The notes beneath the pieces are model-generated. The model ran no database searches, was not told where the DNA came from, and was given only the letters and a program-made list of their open reading frames with translations. From Apostichopus japonicus (lineage: Eukaryota; Echinodermata; Holothuroidea; Aspidochirotida; Stichopodidae), in the NCBI RefSeq assembly GCF_037975245.1, contig NC_092562.1:19500054-19564053 (forward strand): DNA of 64,000 bases, read 5' to 3'. The position numbers and the translations under genes were made by a program. Shown piece by piece: positions 51,140 through 62,439 of this stretch; position 1 is the stretch's first letter; each line of letters opens with the position of its first letter.

Positions 51140-52480
51140 ATTTCTGGTAATTCACCAGGAAAGTAATTATCTTGTTGCTTTGTTTCTAAGCTGGAACAAT
51201 TGCATTAATCTAATTAAAACGTAACGTTAAAACTGTGAGTAATGATCACTACTCTTATTTGTATGACATGGTTTGCTTTTTAGTGAGGTTTAGTTTATTA
51301 AAATTAAAGTTATGAAAACAATGAAAAAGATGATTTAACTTGATGCATTCTTCATTTATAGCTAATCAGTTCTAAATAGATTAATTCCGTAAAAAAACCT
51401 GGATTGAATACTAATGAATATGTCCTATTTTTGTATTGAATTGTTTATCATTCTTTGGAATACAGTATCTAGACTTGCTTTACATATAATAAAGTGCCTG
51501 CAGTGTTGAAACAGAATAACAGATTAAATTGAACAAATCAGCAAGATATGTCACTCTTAAAAATAACCAGGCTCTTCCCATAGTTTTCATGTCACAATGT
51601 CCTTGAATTTGTTTTGGAATTAAGCATCTAGAAACTTCAATATTTAGAATCTTAGCAAATCACGAGTGCTCTTTGCAATGAGCCTTGCCAGCATGAACTT
51701 GCAGATTTTTAGGAGAGAAAAAAGAAGAAAGAAAAAAGTAAGGAAAGGCAAATCTAAAAGTGTATGATTCATCAGATGATATAGGCTTTCATCATTGTCA
51801 GTCTCGATGAGATCTTTTATACGTGTACTAATGCAATCCTCATTAGGATCTATTTTAAAGTTAGTATACCATCATAATAAACAGCTGGGTGCTAGTTTTC
51901 ATTAAAGGTCATCTGTATTGCCCCCTCCCTCCCCCTTCCCCAAAATTTCAAAAATACATTAATGGTATTCCAAACGCTTTCAATATTTGGCAAAACATTG
52001 AAGTGGGTTCATATATTAAATGTCTTATGAGAGGAAACTGAAACTGTTTTTTCCCCCACCATTAAAGACAAACAAAGAGCAAAATAAAATAAAAAGATTC
52101 CACTACTTGGATGGGAACTGTCTTCCCATCTCCTCTCTGCCAATTTTTTTTTTTAATCCAACAGACTTTATATGACCCTGGTTGTTTGTGTTTAATGGCA
52201 GAAAATTCAATAAATCTTCTTACTATTGAAAAAGACGATGATTATACTGTTTCCTAACTTACCAAACAACTGCATTAAGATCATACATTTCTTCCCTAAA
52301 CTTAGTGAGCAACATAAATTTCAACAATTACCTAGCTGAAGCCCAAAGAGCTAAATTTCTCAAATAGTTGCTTCTTAGTACCATGTCTTCATCGTGCTGT
52401 ACATAAAAAAAAAAAATCATCATATTCCCATGCATCTCCTCTAAATTCTCTTCAGCCTATCCCTTCCTTCCAATGGATCA
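51140..52480. other. Gene-free stretch before the 53-kb exon
   Basis: AT-rich with T-runs and a C-rich patch near 51920. The last few hundred bases before about 52480 may contain promoter sequence for the next exon. I see no clear TATA box. Confidence 0.4.
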
Positions 52481-53009
52481 ATCTTAAAGTGTATTGCAAG
52501 GAGCAGTGGCAGTGCGAGTTCCAGTCGAAAGAGGAAGAAGCTCGTTTTGTGTCTCAAGTTTTCAATTATCTTACAGCCTCAAAAACTATTTCTATCGATA
52601 GAATTTATCGGAAGGGCAATTTTGTAAAGATGTCGCTACATTTTTAACGCTGGTCTGTGCAATGTGTACCTAAGTAATTTGATTTGAACGGACTGAAAAC
52701 AACACCGATTTTGCAATCTCTCCCAATCCTTGTGCGGTTTGTGCTTCGTCTTACTACTGTTTTTTTTTTTTTTTTGTCATGCATTGCTGCCTTTGGTTAT
52801 TTCTCAAAACATACATCTGTAGATCAATACTCTTGATTGAAGAAATGAGCAAAATCACTGCAGTGGAAGTATTTTCTTGGGCTTCGGCATCCAGAAGGAT
52901 TAAAAACTTTGCACTTGACTGCCCTCCGATTGATCATCAAACAAATTAGTTTCTCATCTCATCTGGTGTTACATGTGCATATATGTGTTCCTCGGAGTGC
53001 AAGGCCGCC
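52481..53009 (+). promoter_or_regulatory. Presumed promoter / 5'UTR of the 53-kb first exon
   Basis: The sequence becomes richer in CpG and less AT-rich from about 52500 (CAGTGCGAGTTCCAGTCGAA). An in-frame TAG lies at 52947-52949 with no acceptor between it and the start codon. This supports transcription starting upstream within this stretch rather than splicing into the coding exon. The exact start site cannot be seen. A T-run at 52760-52776 interrupts the region. Confidence 0.35.
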
Positions 53010-53424
53010 ATGGCAGGAATGACGAATGCCGTGTTCCAGTCATCAGACTCCAACTTGACGAGAGCCAGCGTAGGCTCAGAGTCATTTGAAATGCGAATGG
53101 ATGTGGGTGAACCATCGTCAGCTAGCTACTCCCAGAGGCTACAGGAGTCTGAGGATCTGTTCACGGAGAAGTCGGATGTATTCGAAGATGTGGAATTATC
53201 CGAGGGTAGGGATACTTTACCCGATGACCTGGATGAAATAGGACGAAGGATGTCGGAGAGAGCTTACCCTTGCAACTGCCACAAGTACTGCAATGGCAGC
53301 TCGTCGTTTCATCGGAACGCGGACCGTACCTCCAACGGGGACCTGGAACATGGAGGGAAGTGCAAGAGCATGTGGAGCAGGACCCAGCACTCTAAGCGGT
53401 TGAAAATGATAATACCTCATGGAG
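53010..53424 (+). CDS. First coding exon of an unrecognised protein
   Basis: ATG 53010 sits in a textbook Kozak context (GCCGCCATGG) and opens 138 codons up to a good donor (GGAG|gtgaga), leaving one base of a Gly codon. A further in-frame ATG lies at 52983 in a poor context, and the frame is closed upstream by TAG at 52947, so 53010 is the likely start. The exon is clearly richer in G+C and CpG than its flanks. The peptide begins MAGMTNAVFQSSDSNL. It is acidic and Ser-rich in the first half (ESEDLFTEKSDVFEDVELSE), then contains a Cys/His patch (YPCNCHKYCN) and a basic end (SKRLKMIIPHG). There is no signal peptide or membrane segment. The terminal phase equals that of 573-1043, so this may be an alternative N-terminus of the same gene or a new gene. 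I did not recognise the family. Confidence 0.7.
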
Positions 53425-56400
53425 GTGAGATCTATAGTAATTTAATTACTGCAATATAAAAGTAATAAATTAATGTTATTTAAAGGTATGACTGTTGGAG
53501 GAGGCTCTTAGCAAAATGAAACTGCCCGTCAGAGGATGGATGTAAGGATGTGCATATGATTGATTTAGGATTGCTGTCAATGCATGAGCTGGCATTCAGC
53601 CATGATATATTAGAATTCTTTCACTCTTAGAAAGATTTCAATTGTTCTTGAAGCCTTTTTCAAATTTCAGTAGTAGCCCTTTCTGGGGCTTTACCCTGAT
53701 TTCAACAAAGTCACATTGGAAAGCAGTCTCATCTCAGTCTTCCTCTTAATCTGTGCCTGAAATTTTTTAAGTATTGCACTTAAAATTTAAGATATATATT
53801 TAAATCAAGAAGTATTGATGTGCTGGGCACTATATTAATTTTGGTATAACCTATTTGGTGGTTGTTCTTTTTCAGGTTGTCAGACTACTGGTAGAGATTG
53901 GATTGAAATTTGTGACAAAAATTATAGTTGATTTTGGATTGCTTGTTTGTTTGCTTGCTTGCAATGAGGCATTGAAACTTGTTACTTTCACGTAACTTCA
54001 GCGTATTTCTGAATATTAACTCCTATTCTTCTGAAAAAAAAATTCGTTTAGAAAGAAAGTACTTGCAAAGTATAATTACATCATGGTAAAGAGTTCAAGG
54101 TAACTTTTCTTATTGATGCTGAAGAGTCCCTTAATTAAGTACTTTGCAAGTATCGTAGCCTAAGCCTACCTCGTGTAAAAGTTTAATTAGCCTTTAATCC
54201 ATTTTTTCTGATTGCCTTTCCTGTTTGTTCTGTCAACAATATTTTACCCAAAACTTTAATGCCCAACTAAACCAGTGAGGTCCTGCCCTGTGAGAGAAAT
54301 GTTAACAAGTTTGTGCAAAATTAATTGAATTGAATTGTTGCAATAGCCTATTCACCTCAAGATTGAGTTTGTTAACATGAAAGTTTAATTGGTTGGCAAG
54401 GATGCCATTAACAATCACAAATTTTATGTCTGTTATGTAGCTAAATAGCCTTCCATTATAACATTCTTACTTTCGGAAAGTTTATATCAATTCCAAAAAT
54501 ACTCTGTAATCACTAAAAAAATAAGTTAGTGGTGTGTATTCAGTGATGCAGAGGTGTACATTGTTTTGTGTAGGCTCTACATGCTCTGTACATGTATCCC
54601 AGAAACTAGTATATGATGTACAATGCCACTTGATGTAGTAATGACTGTCAGGAAGTCCTAATAGGGTCAAAAGGCCATGAAAATGTTCTTAAAAATATCT
54701 GACGGCGCTCTTAAGCAAACTTTTGATGGTCCCATCCTCCCCTCCTCCCTCTTCTCCCTAATCCTTCCTCTATCTTAACCTACACACCCACCCCACCATC
54801 CCCATTCCCACCTTCCCTAAAATAGAGATTTCATATGGGCCCTTGCTCTTACGTATCTCTGTCATAATCATTGGCTGGTATTCCTGTTTCGTTCCCATGG
54901 AAAGTGTCACTCGTTATTCAGTTACTCATTTGCACTAGACTCTTTCCTAGTCCCATCATGTAGGGAAAAAAACCGAAATTGAGTGAAGTTTCAGTTTATT
55001 AAATTATCCATACTATGAAACTGTTATTTTATCTGATATTGAATTAACTACAGTAGGGAGGTAGCTGCTTTGTTGGTTCAGTGCTCTGTTGGTGAATAAG
55101 TGAAAGTTATAGTCTAGCGATATCCCTTCCATCATGGACCCCTTTTATGCGTGGACCAGGATAGAGAAAGAAGAAAAGAAAACCAAGTATACTTACAATG
55201 TTATTATAGCACTGATACATTACATGCCAGCCAAACCATTTTACTGCTAAGTGAGAAAATTGCTTACCTACTCATCAATTTATCACGCAGCGTTTTATGA
55301 AGCTATGCATAATGTGTTATTCCTATGGTTTGCCTATTTGCAAGCAATCCATGCAAATCAAGGCCATCTAGTAGAAATGGTACTGCTTGTCATTTTATGT
55401 AATATACTGGAAGATGATATCTTTTTCACAGTACGGTGACTCCAATAGGAGCAGAAAATGGCTTCTATGTGGATACATTACAATAATATTTAAAGTTATA
55501 TCTATAAACCTTGTAATTATGTACATTTTCTTCTACAAATTAAAGGCAGTGGTTTGAAGGTCTGCCAGTTACTGTACATTATTGCAACAAGATTTTATTT
55601 GTGTAAGGAATGATGCCCAAATAACATTACACAGTTAGCACATGATGTAGGGTACATGTCTGTACGGTGCAAAACATTCATGTTTATTACAAAAGTCGTT
55701 GAATATTTGTCTGAAAGATTGATATCTTCAATTTAGAAAATATAAACACTTAACAATTTAGTAGCAGTTTTACAACTCTTCCTGCATCCAGACCTCACAT
55801 TCTATGATTTGGTGAAATTGTTTATTAGATCTTGCAAGGAGATATTTTTAACATTAAAGTGAGAATTTATTAGCCCACATAAATACAGAAGACCGCTAAT
55901 GTCGTCCGTGATGTCTGTCATCGTCATCAAAGTTCTTTGATCTTCCGTTGATTTCTGCGTCGCTTACGGTTAACTAATTTCATGATCTACATGTACTTTG
56001 TGGTCCAGTCGCTCGAACATTATTGCCTTCAGAACATTTCTCAAGAACTTTAAAAAACTTTTGATTGACATGAAACTTGGGCTCATGGATTAATAAATTT
56101 GGCTCTGTCACACATCACTGAGTATTACTATGATAGTTTAATACATAAAGGATGTTTAATTTGTTGAATTCTCTAAATATTAGATGTATTTAATTACATT
56201 AATCTAGCTGGAGCTCATTTTTGTGTGTGTTCTATTCACGTGCACTGTAAAACATGTTTGGCCTGTGTGTAGATCTGCTTCAATGCGAGTTAGGACTGAA
56301 GGTGGTGAGGTAATGCCATTTGCTCTGTCCAACAAGGACAGTTAGGTTGGATTGCATTGCATCACAAGGGCAAGGTTCAGTTAAAGGGTAGAAGTGCCAA

Positions 56401-58652
56401 GGCACATACATGCAAAGAAACACATACCTATAAAATGAGGTATTCACCATATCTTTTCCATTAAGGTAGGGTGTAATTTCCTCTAGAGAATGATGTATAG
56501 CAAAATCAAAACAAGATATGAAAGTAAAAAAAAATCGCATTCACAGACAGACAAACTAAAAAGTTACAGTAAATGATCAAAAGTATATAGTCCAGATGAA
56601 CTTGAAAATCTCAAGGCTATGCATTATCAAATAATATTTTTCCTAAAGAAAATAATCGTTAAAAAATAATATAATAATATGAAATAAAAACAAAGTTAGT
56701 CAAGTGAAAACATTATTATTGATCAAGTCTTTTAGGGAATATCATTCCAAGGAGACTTCATGGTCACAGCACAAAGTTAAATTTGAAATAGCTTCTAACG
56801 GCACGACCATGAAAGTTAGCCCATGCGAAGGCCAGAAGGAGGGAAACAAAAGTGTAACAGGAGAATATAGCATGTTAAACATTAACCTCTGAAAGTGTCA
56901 CATGGCGTTTTTGAGACATAGTTACTATTAGTAATTGAAGAATTGATTTATCGAAGTATTAATGCCTTCTATTGGCCTCTCATCGTATGATCAATTAACT
57001 CAAACAGCCAGTCACATAAATTTTCTAGATAGAGAATGATTAAAGAGATTGAACTACCATGTGCATATTCAGTGAAATGTAATGAGTCAGTGAATGCATT
57101 TTATGGAATATCAGCTGATGGGGGGGGGGGGGGGTTGTGGAAGGAGAGGCAGAGGGAGGAGAGCGGAGAAAAGGAATAGACCTACTGCATCTCCTCCTCG
57201 CCCTTCTTTCTCTCTGACCTACCTCCCTTCTCTTACTATAGTTGAAAACTCTTCTGAAATCTAGCATTTGTACCAAATATATGTTAAATGAAGCTGAAAA
57301 TGGTCATTCCAAACACAACTGATACATTGTATGTTGTGGACTTTTCTACATTTAAATGTGGAATTAATTGTCTGTATAACGTTTTATCAATGGTAATCCA
57401 AAGAAAATTGTATTCAATGACAGCATGCAATGAATGGTAGGCCTATTTTATAAGCTTCTAAAGGATGCCCAATAAATACTTCAAATAAGTTTGATATAGT
57501 CAACAACTTTTACATTCCTCTCGTGGATATACTACCTTTAAGGCTGTGGCAAAATACCACAAATAGATTCTCTTGGTGACCACTAAATTTAATAACTGTA
57601 TAGCTTTCTCTACACGTACAGATAATTAAATAGTATACTATAATAGTAGTAATACAAGAAAAAGTAATGGTCGTGTTCGTTTATTGCATGTTGTTAAAGC
57701 ACTACGCAAATCTCAGATACGTGCAGCAGGGAAGAAAGGAAAATTTGTTGCTCTATGCTATTATTACTGTTTACTTATCCTTGAATTGTAAGTGCTGTTG
57801 CAAAACACTAATGTTGCTACACTGTTGATATAAATAAAACGTTGCTGTACAAAGTCCTTACCTGTATCTACATGATGCTATCTTCATAAAGTAAAAATGA
57901 AATAAAATGGAATGTGCATAAAATGGAGTCAATTTAGTAGCTATTTTAAAAAATATTGTTGAGAATGGGGAGCTTCAATATTTCTGTAGCTGGTGTTGTC
58001 ATATCGATCCTAACAGTTGCTGTAGATACGGCCTTGGGTCCTAATGAGCGTGATCAACAGATTTTGTATAGTGCTGTAACAAATATCTGAATGTATACCT
58101 TGAGAGAATATGTTTAGAAAGATCCTGTCCTCAATAACTGCAAGGAGAATTGCAGGTATAGGTCCAGTTTACTCCATTTCGGAGACTTGGATACAATTAA
58201 ACTGAAGCTCAAAGCTTATATTTAGATTAGCAAATGCACGCGTGACTGACAATACCTTTAAGACGCTTTCTTGGTTGACAACCAAACAACCAATTGGTTG
58301 ACAACCAATTGGTTGACAACCAAACATGTGAAAAGTTGTCAAACAAATCATGGGCAATGTTTTGTTGCTAAAACGTGCTATTCATTAGTGGTAAAAACCA
58401 CACATATGTTTGAATATGTGTGAATTAGGGAATGTGGAGGCCCAGAAGTGTTCATGAGATATTCCTCAAAGGAATTCACAGTGATATCAGAGACAGAATC
58501 TTGTCAAGTTTCATGAAACTAGATAGGACTAGTATGACAGGGCCATTTCATAGTTTGTATGTAAAACTAAATATTTAACATATAGCTTAATTCTCACCAT
58601 CATTGGTTATAATTGCACTGGGTTCTTCTTTCTAGAGAAGTATGTATGTATT
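53425..58652. other. 5.2-kb gene-free stretch, presumed first intron
   Basis: AT-rich sequence following the donor at 53424. It contains a pyrimidine-rich patch at about 54730-54820, a G-run at 57121-57134 and three palindromic 15-mers (58271-58323). No further exon of compatible phase was convincing. Confidence 0.5.
58271..58323. repeat. Three copies of the palindrome TTGGTTGACAACCAA
   Basis: Perfect 7-bp arms around a single central A occur at 58271-58285, 58294-58308 and 58309-58323, the last two directly abutting. The arrangement could form alternative hairpins or be a dimeric protein-binding cluster. No function can be assigned. Confidence 0.85.
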
Positions 58653-58877
58653 TTAGATCCTCCCGCAAGCAGGAACTCGCGAAGAAGTCTCATTGGCTTA
58701 TCAAAGCTGCAAGCTGACCGAAGTCAGTCTCTTAGATTCTTAAACGTCCATGATTAAGAATTGTCAATTGTCAACAACTCGATCTGTAACTGGTCGACAT
58801 ACATTAATCTTGGAGTGACTCGAAGTGGAGACCTTATGATTGGAAGGCACCGGTGTTAACCACTGAGCTAACACTCC
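58653..58877 (-). mobile_element. tRNA-derived SINE, copy 1
   Basis: Read on the minus strand, it starts GGAGTGTTAGCTCAGTGGTT (A box TAGCTCAGTGG at plus 58860-58870). It continues through a B box (ACTTCGAGTCAC, plus 58815-58826) and about 150 bp of tRNA-unrelated body containing GACTTCGGTCAGCTTGCAGC, and ends GAGTTCCTGCTTGCGGGAGG then ATCTAA. The same element recurs at 63164-63382, which fixes its limits at about 220-225 bp. The B box here is mutated, so this copy is probably inactive. Confidence 0.85.
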
Positions 58878-60520
58878 TTAAGTTCCCTCAAACAAATCAG
58901 GACTTTCTTTGAAACTTGCCTGCAAAAGATGCAGCTAGCTAGTATTTCATTATGTATTTCCAACAATGTGAATGTTTCATGGAAGATAAGGTAGTTTTAA
59001 CAACTATCACTGTCATTTGCAGTCATTAAATGACATATTTCATCCATAAACAGTACATTGACAAAAAAATACATAAACAAACATATAAGATTAAATATTA
59101 TCTGATGTTGTTTCCATTTTCCCTATGCATGGAATCACTTTAAATAATTGTTAGTTTTTATCAACTGTTGGGAGTTTCATTTTTCAAATGGTTATTATTA
59201 ACAGCTATCACCTTCGTCTTGTTACTTCAAATAATCTTCATCTTCTTTCTTATGTTGTCAAGAAAAAAAAATAATTCTTTACATTCTTTAGGTCATAAGA
59301 GACTGAGGGCGTTAGCATATTAAGTGTTGTTGCTTATTCTAACATTCCAAACAGCATGGCTTGCCTTGAAAGTTGTAATTTAATCATTGCAGTTTCTTTT
59401 CTTGTTTTTGAAGATGTCCTGAGATACAATCAACGATCGCTTTAAACCATGGTTAATGCTCTCTCTTGTTTAGATACTCAAGGCAGTTCTTTTCCCCTTA
59501 TCTTCATATCCCTTTACATTATAAGCGAGAGCCTCATAATGGGTCTCTTAGCAACTGCCAATCATTTTCAATAAGAGCATAATTTTACCCAAGTGGCTTC
59601 CTGTTTTCCCTCAACAAGATAATCATAAGTTTTGCTCTAAGCAGACCAAGTGAATACAAAATAGCAGATGCATGAATTTTCCTGTGTCCAATTCCCAAAA
59701 ACTCTGCAGGGTCATGTTTTTATTCATATTCTTTGAATGTATTTAGCAACTGTTTCAATAACATATATTGAATTATGAACATTGCATAATCACATTGCTT
59801 GAATAATTAACTCACATTCACATTTTGCCATTGCAAATTTGTGAAAATAACAGTTTTTTATCCTTTTGGGATACCAGAAGCAGCTTCTTTTGTTGTGAAT
59901 ATAATTAACTTTCAAAACTATGTCATACTCTAAAATCCCATTAAAATACAAAATACAGTTTTTTAATTTAATGATAAATGTTATATGTATTCAGATATCT
60001 CAGAGACCAAAGTGCTTGCACAGTACCTTATATTCTATGTGACATTGTACATATTTGCATATCTAGTGACAATTACTCTGATCATCTTGCAGATTCTAAA
60101 ACACACTGCAGCATTAACCTTACGAAGCATTTTTTATAATCCATTAAACTTGCTTAGAAGAATATTATATTGCATTTTGATATTGCATTTTACTAAAATT
60201 TGAACCAATGCACTGTTTTTGCAATGTTAATAGTAAAAAATGCATAGATTGTGTACCATTGATATCCAATATCTCATCAAGTTAAACACTTTTATTGTAG
60301 TAAATAGTTGATTAAACATACACGAGACAAAGTTGCATTTGAGCACCTGAGTACAATAATTACTTTTTTCTCCTATTGACCCTGGTAATAAACTTCTGTG
60401 TTTTGTGAGTTTACTTTTAAATGAAAAAGAGCCTTCACCTAATCCCATGTGTATTTGTGTACATACATACCTTTCTTAGATGATCAGTGCTATGATCAAA
60501 TTGTAATTCAGTATATGGCA
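58878..60520. other. Gene-free stretch
   Basis: AT-rich between the SINE and the ITR element. No exon, RNA gene or repeat recognised. Confidence 0.45.
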
Positions 60521-60541
60521 AATTCACAGCGCGTACTCCCT

Positions 60542-60713
60542 CACCTCATATAACCTATGCATTACCGTATTAACCTCGCTCTAGCATCTGGCAATTTGTC
60601 TGTATGTGAGTGTGGCCATCTCCCTTCCGTAATTGCCAGCTGTTACGCAAGTATCGCTCTCTTATTGCTCTCACTAGATCCTAAGATTTCAATTACTTCG
60701 TCTAAAGATTATC
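60542..60713 (+). repeat. Left inverted terminal repeat, 172 bp
   Basis: It begins CACCTCATATAACCTATGCA and ends CGTCTAAAGATTATC. It is the reverse complement of 62268-62439 with one substitution (G versus T in the AATT[G/T]CCAGC segment). Outside the 172 bp, the similarity decays to GTACT plus a few bases. The repeat is open in one frame, giving identical peptides from both ends, but it lacks any sign of being a gene. Confidence 0.95.
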
Positions 60714-60895
60714 GTTGTTTTTGTAATTCTTTTTCATCTATTCAACGTCCTGCACGTTTGAACTGCTTTTTGTCTTTGAAACGATTTTTCTTTCGTGATT
60801 TTCGAACGTTTTTTTGGTTTACCTCGTGAACGTGGTTCACGTAGCGTGGCTAGGCCCGCACTTTAGTGTAGCGTTCTCCTAGCGTTTATTTACTT

Positions 60896-61106
60896 CCACG
60901 TACAGCAGTCGTGTACGTGGGCTTACTTGCAGTTAAGTAACTGCTTTGTTTAGTTCTTCATACTGTTTTCGTACAGCAGTCGTGTACGTTTTCCCTTTGC
61001 AGTAAAGTAACTGCCTTGTTTATTTTTCGTACTGGTTTAGATACGAATTTCTTACTGTTCACGTACAGCAGCCGTGTACGTTTTCATTCTGCAGTAAAGT
61101 AACTGT
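60896..61106 (+). repeat. Leader repeats: three hairpin pairs
   Basis: Three copies of a CGTACAGCAG[T/C]CGTGTACG palindrome (60896-60920, 60970-60988, 61061-61081) are each followed about 30 nt later by GCAGTTAAGTAACTGC or a close variant (60929-60944, 60999-61014, 61091-61106). The first has 9-bp arms (CCACGTACA/TGTACGTGG). The regular alternation suggests structured RNA or protein-binding sites in the element's 5' leader. Confidence 0.85.
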
Positions 61107-61136
61107 TCTTAATTTAGTTTTCACAGCTTCAGGTCT

Positions 61137-61237
61137 CGGAGATTTCTCAAAAAAAAAAAAAAAAGAAATTTTCGGAGATTTCTCAAAAAAAAAAAAAAAA
61201 TTTTTCGGAGATTTCTCAAAAAAAAAAAAAAAAAAGG
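61137..61237 (+). repeat. Leader repeats: three CGGAGATTTCTC + oligo-A units
   Basis: CGGAGATTTCTC followed by 15-18 A residues occurs three times (starts 61137, 61173, 61206), the last A-run ending two bases before the gag ATG. The GAGATTTCTC core is self-complementary (4-bp arms). Confidence 0.9.
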
Positions 61238-62272
61238 ATGGAAAACTGCCGTTCTTGTAAGCAGTTCCGTCCGTTCAAAGCATGGGATAAGCATGATTTA
61301 TGCCCAAAGTGTCGCCCATGCGGGAGTAAGCAGACCTGCTCCATTTGCCAGGACTGGACCCAGGAGCGCTGGGATTTGATCGGTACCTGGCTGGCGGATA
61401 AAGCCGCAGAGAAAGGAAAGAAGGCGGCTTCCTCAAAGCAGGGGAAAAAGAAGCCGCCGGCGAAGGAACCCCAGGCGGCCATAAGAGATGGCATAAGCCC
61501 TAAACATGGGGGAACGGAGGGCGCCATACGAGATGGCTCAAACCCTCCTCAGGAACGGGTATCCATACGAGATGGAGCTAATTCCCGTGCGGCGTCAGCT
61601 CAGCCACGGCCGCGACCCCAGGAGGGTCCGTCCACTTCAGGCCACGTGGAGTCCAGAAGCCCCCGAAGACAAGCGGTGGCGGACTTATTTACTTCAACTC
61701 CGGGGTCATGGGACCACAACCGGAGAGATTTCTCGGGGTTCTCCCCGGAGAGTACGGAACGGCGCCAAAGCCGAAGCAGAAGCCGTACCCACAGCCGTAG
61801 CCGCGGTAGGAGCCGGGAAAGACACCGGCGACCTCGACGCAGGTCGAGGTCTGGCTCGTCGCCCTCGTCCTCGAGCGGACATTCTTCTGGGCGACACAGG
61901 GCCAAGAAACGAAAGAGGAGACAATCCCCAGATCCGGGGCAGGCTCTCCTTTCCCAGGTTAAAGACCTCCTGGGACAATTGCTACAAAAGCCGAGTCAAC
62001 AGGACCCGGAACAACAAGGGGCTCCGTCAATTCCACCACAACCGGCGCCACCGCCAGCACCGGTTACGGACGATCTCGCCCCTGAGGAGGCCCAGGCAGA
62101 TCCCTGGGACGACGTCTCCTCCAGAGCTGATGATGCGCTGTCAATCGCAGCTAGTGCCCGCCTCCTCAGTGGAGACTCCGAGGCGGAGGATGAAGAACCC
62201 TTACGGGGTACAGAAATTTCGGCGGAAGCCTTTGAGAAGGCGACGGCAGTACTCCGCAGAGTCCTCGGATAA
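61238..62272 (+). CDS. Gag-like protein (DIRS/Ngaro ORF1 type), 344 aa
   Basis: A single uninterrupted 344-codon frame, by far the longest in the window and much richer in G+C than its flanks. Residues 4-37 form a Cys/His cluster (C4, C7, H19, C22, C25, C28, C34, C37) that could bind zinc. At 82-113 the tetrapeptide IRDG occurs three times. Residues 177-230 are an Arg/Ser domain (SRSRSRTHSRSRGRSRERH) ending in the basic cluster RAKKRKRR, a likely nuclear-localisation and RNA-binding region. Then come a Leu-rich helix (LLSQVKDLLGQLLQ, 237-250), a Gln/Pro linker and an acidic C-terminus (DSEAEDEE, 313-320). The product is presumably a nucleic-acid-binding structural protein. ATG 61238 follows the last A-run and has A at -3 and G at +4 (AGGATGG). 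The TAA is the first codon wholly within the right ITR, so the native protein may have been longer. The family assignment is from remembered architecture. Confidence 0.75.
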   Translation: MENCRSCKQFRPFKAWDKHDLCPKCRPCGSKQTCSICQDWTQERWDLIGTWLADKAAEKGKKAASSKQGKKKPPAKEPQAAIRDGISPKHGGTEGAIRDGSNPPQERVSIRDGANSRAASAQPRPRPQEGPSTSGHVESRSPRRQAVADLFTSTPGSWDHNRRDFSGFSPESTERRQSRSRSRTHSRSRGRSRERHRRPRRRSRSGSSPSSSSGHSSGRHRAKKRKRRQSPDPGQALLSQVKDLLGQLLQKPSQQDPEQQGAPSIPPQPAPPPAPVTDDLAPEEAQADPWDDVSSRADDALSIAASARLLSGDSEAEDEEPLRGTEISAEAFEKATAVLRRVLG

Positions 62273-62439
62273 TCTTTAGACGAAGTAATTGAAATCTTAG
62301 GATCTAGTGAGAGCAATAAGAGAGCGATACTTGCGTAACAGCTGGAAATTACGGAAGGGAGATGGCCACACTCACATACAGACAAATTGCCAGATGCTAG
62401 AGCGAGGTTAATACGGTAATGCATAGGTTATATGAGGTG
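62268..62439 (-). repeat. Right inverted terminal repeat, 172 bp
   Basis: Reverse complement of the left repeat with one substitution. It starts GATAATCTTTAGACG on the plus strand, supplying the TAA stop of the gag frame, and ends GCATAGGTTATATGAGGTG. Confidence 0.95.

Noticed and set aside
53878-53892. 15-nt potential microexon after a strong acceptor (TTCTTTTTCAG)
   Set aside because: The donor (CTG|gtagag) is weak and 15 nt is too little to judge. In-phase openness over five codons is expected often by chance.
60557-60829. 90-codon frame beginning in the left ITR, and its twin in the right ITR on the minus strand
   Set aside because: Same peptide because the DNA is an inverted repeat. 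After the repeat the two diverge completely, so there is no sign of selection for protein.
61506-62279. 257-codon plus frame and minus frames overlapping the gag ORF
   Set aside because: Shadows of a GC-rich ORF. The composition (Arg/Gly/Pro mixture) and the lack of a start context argue against them.
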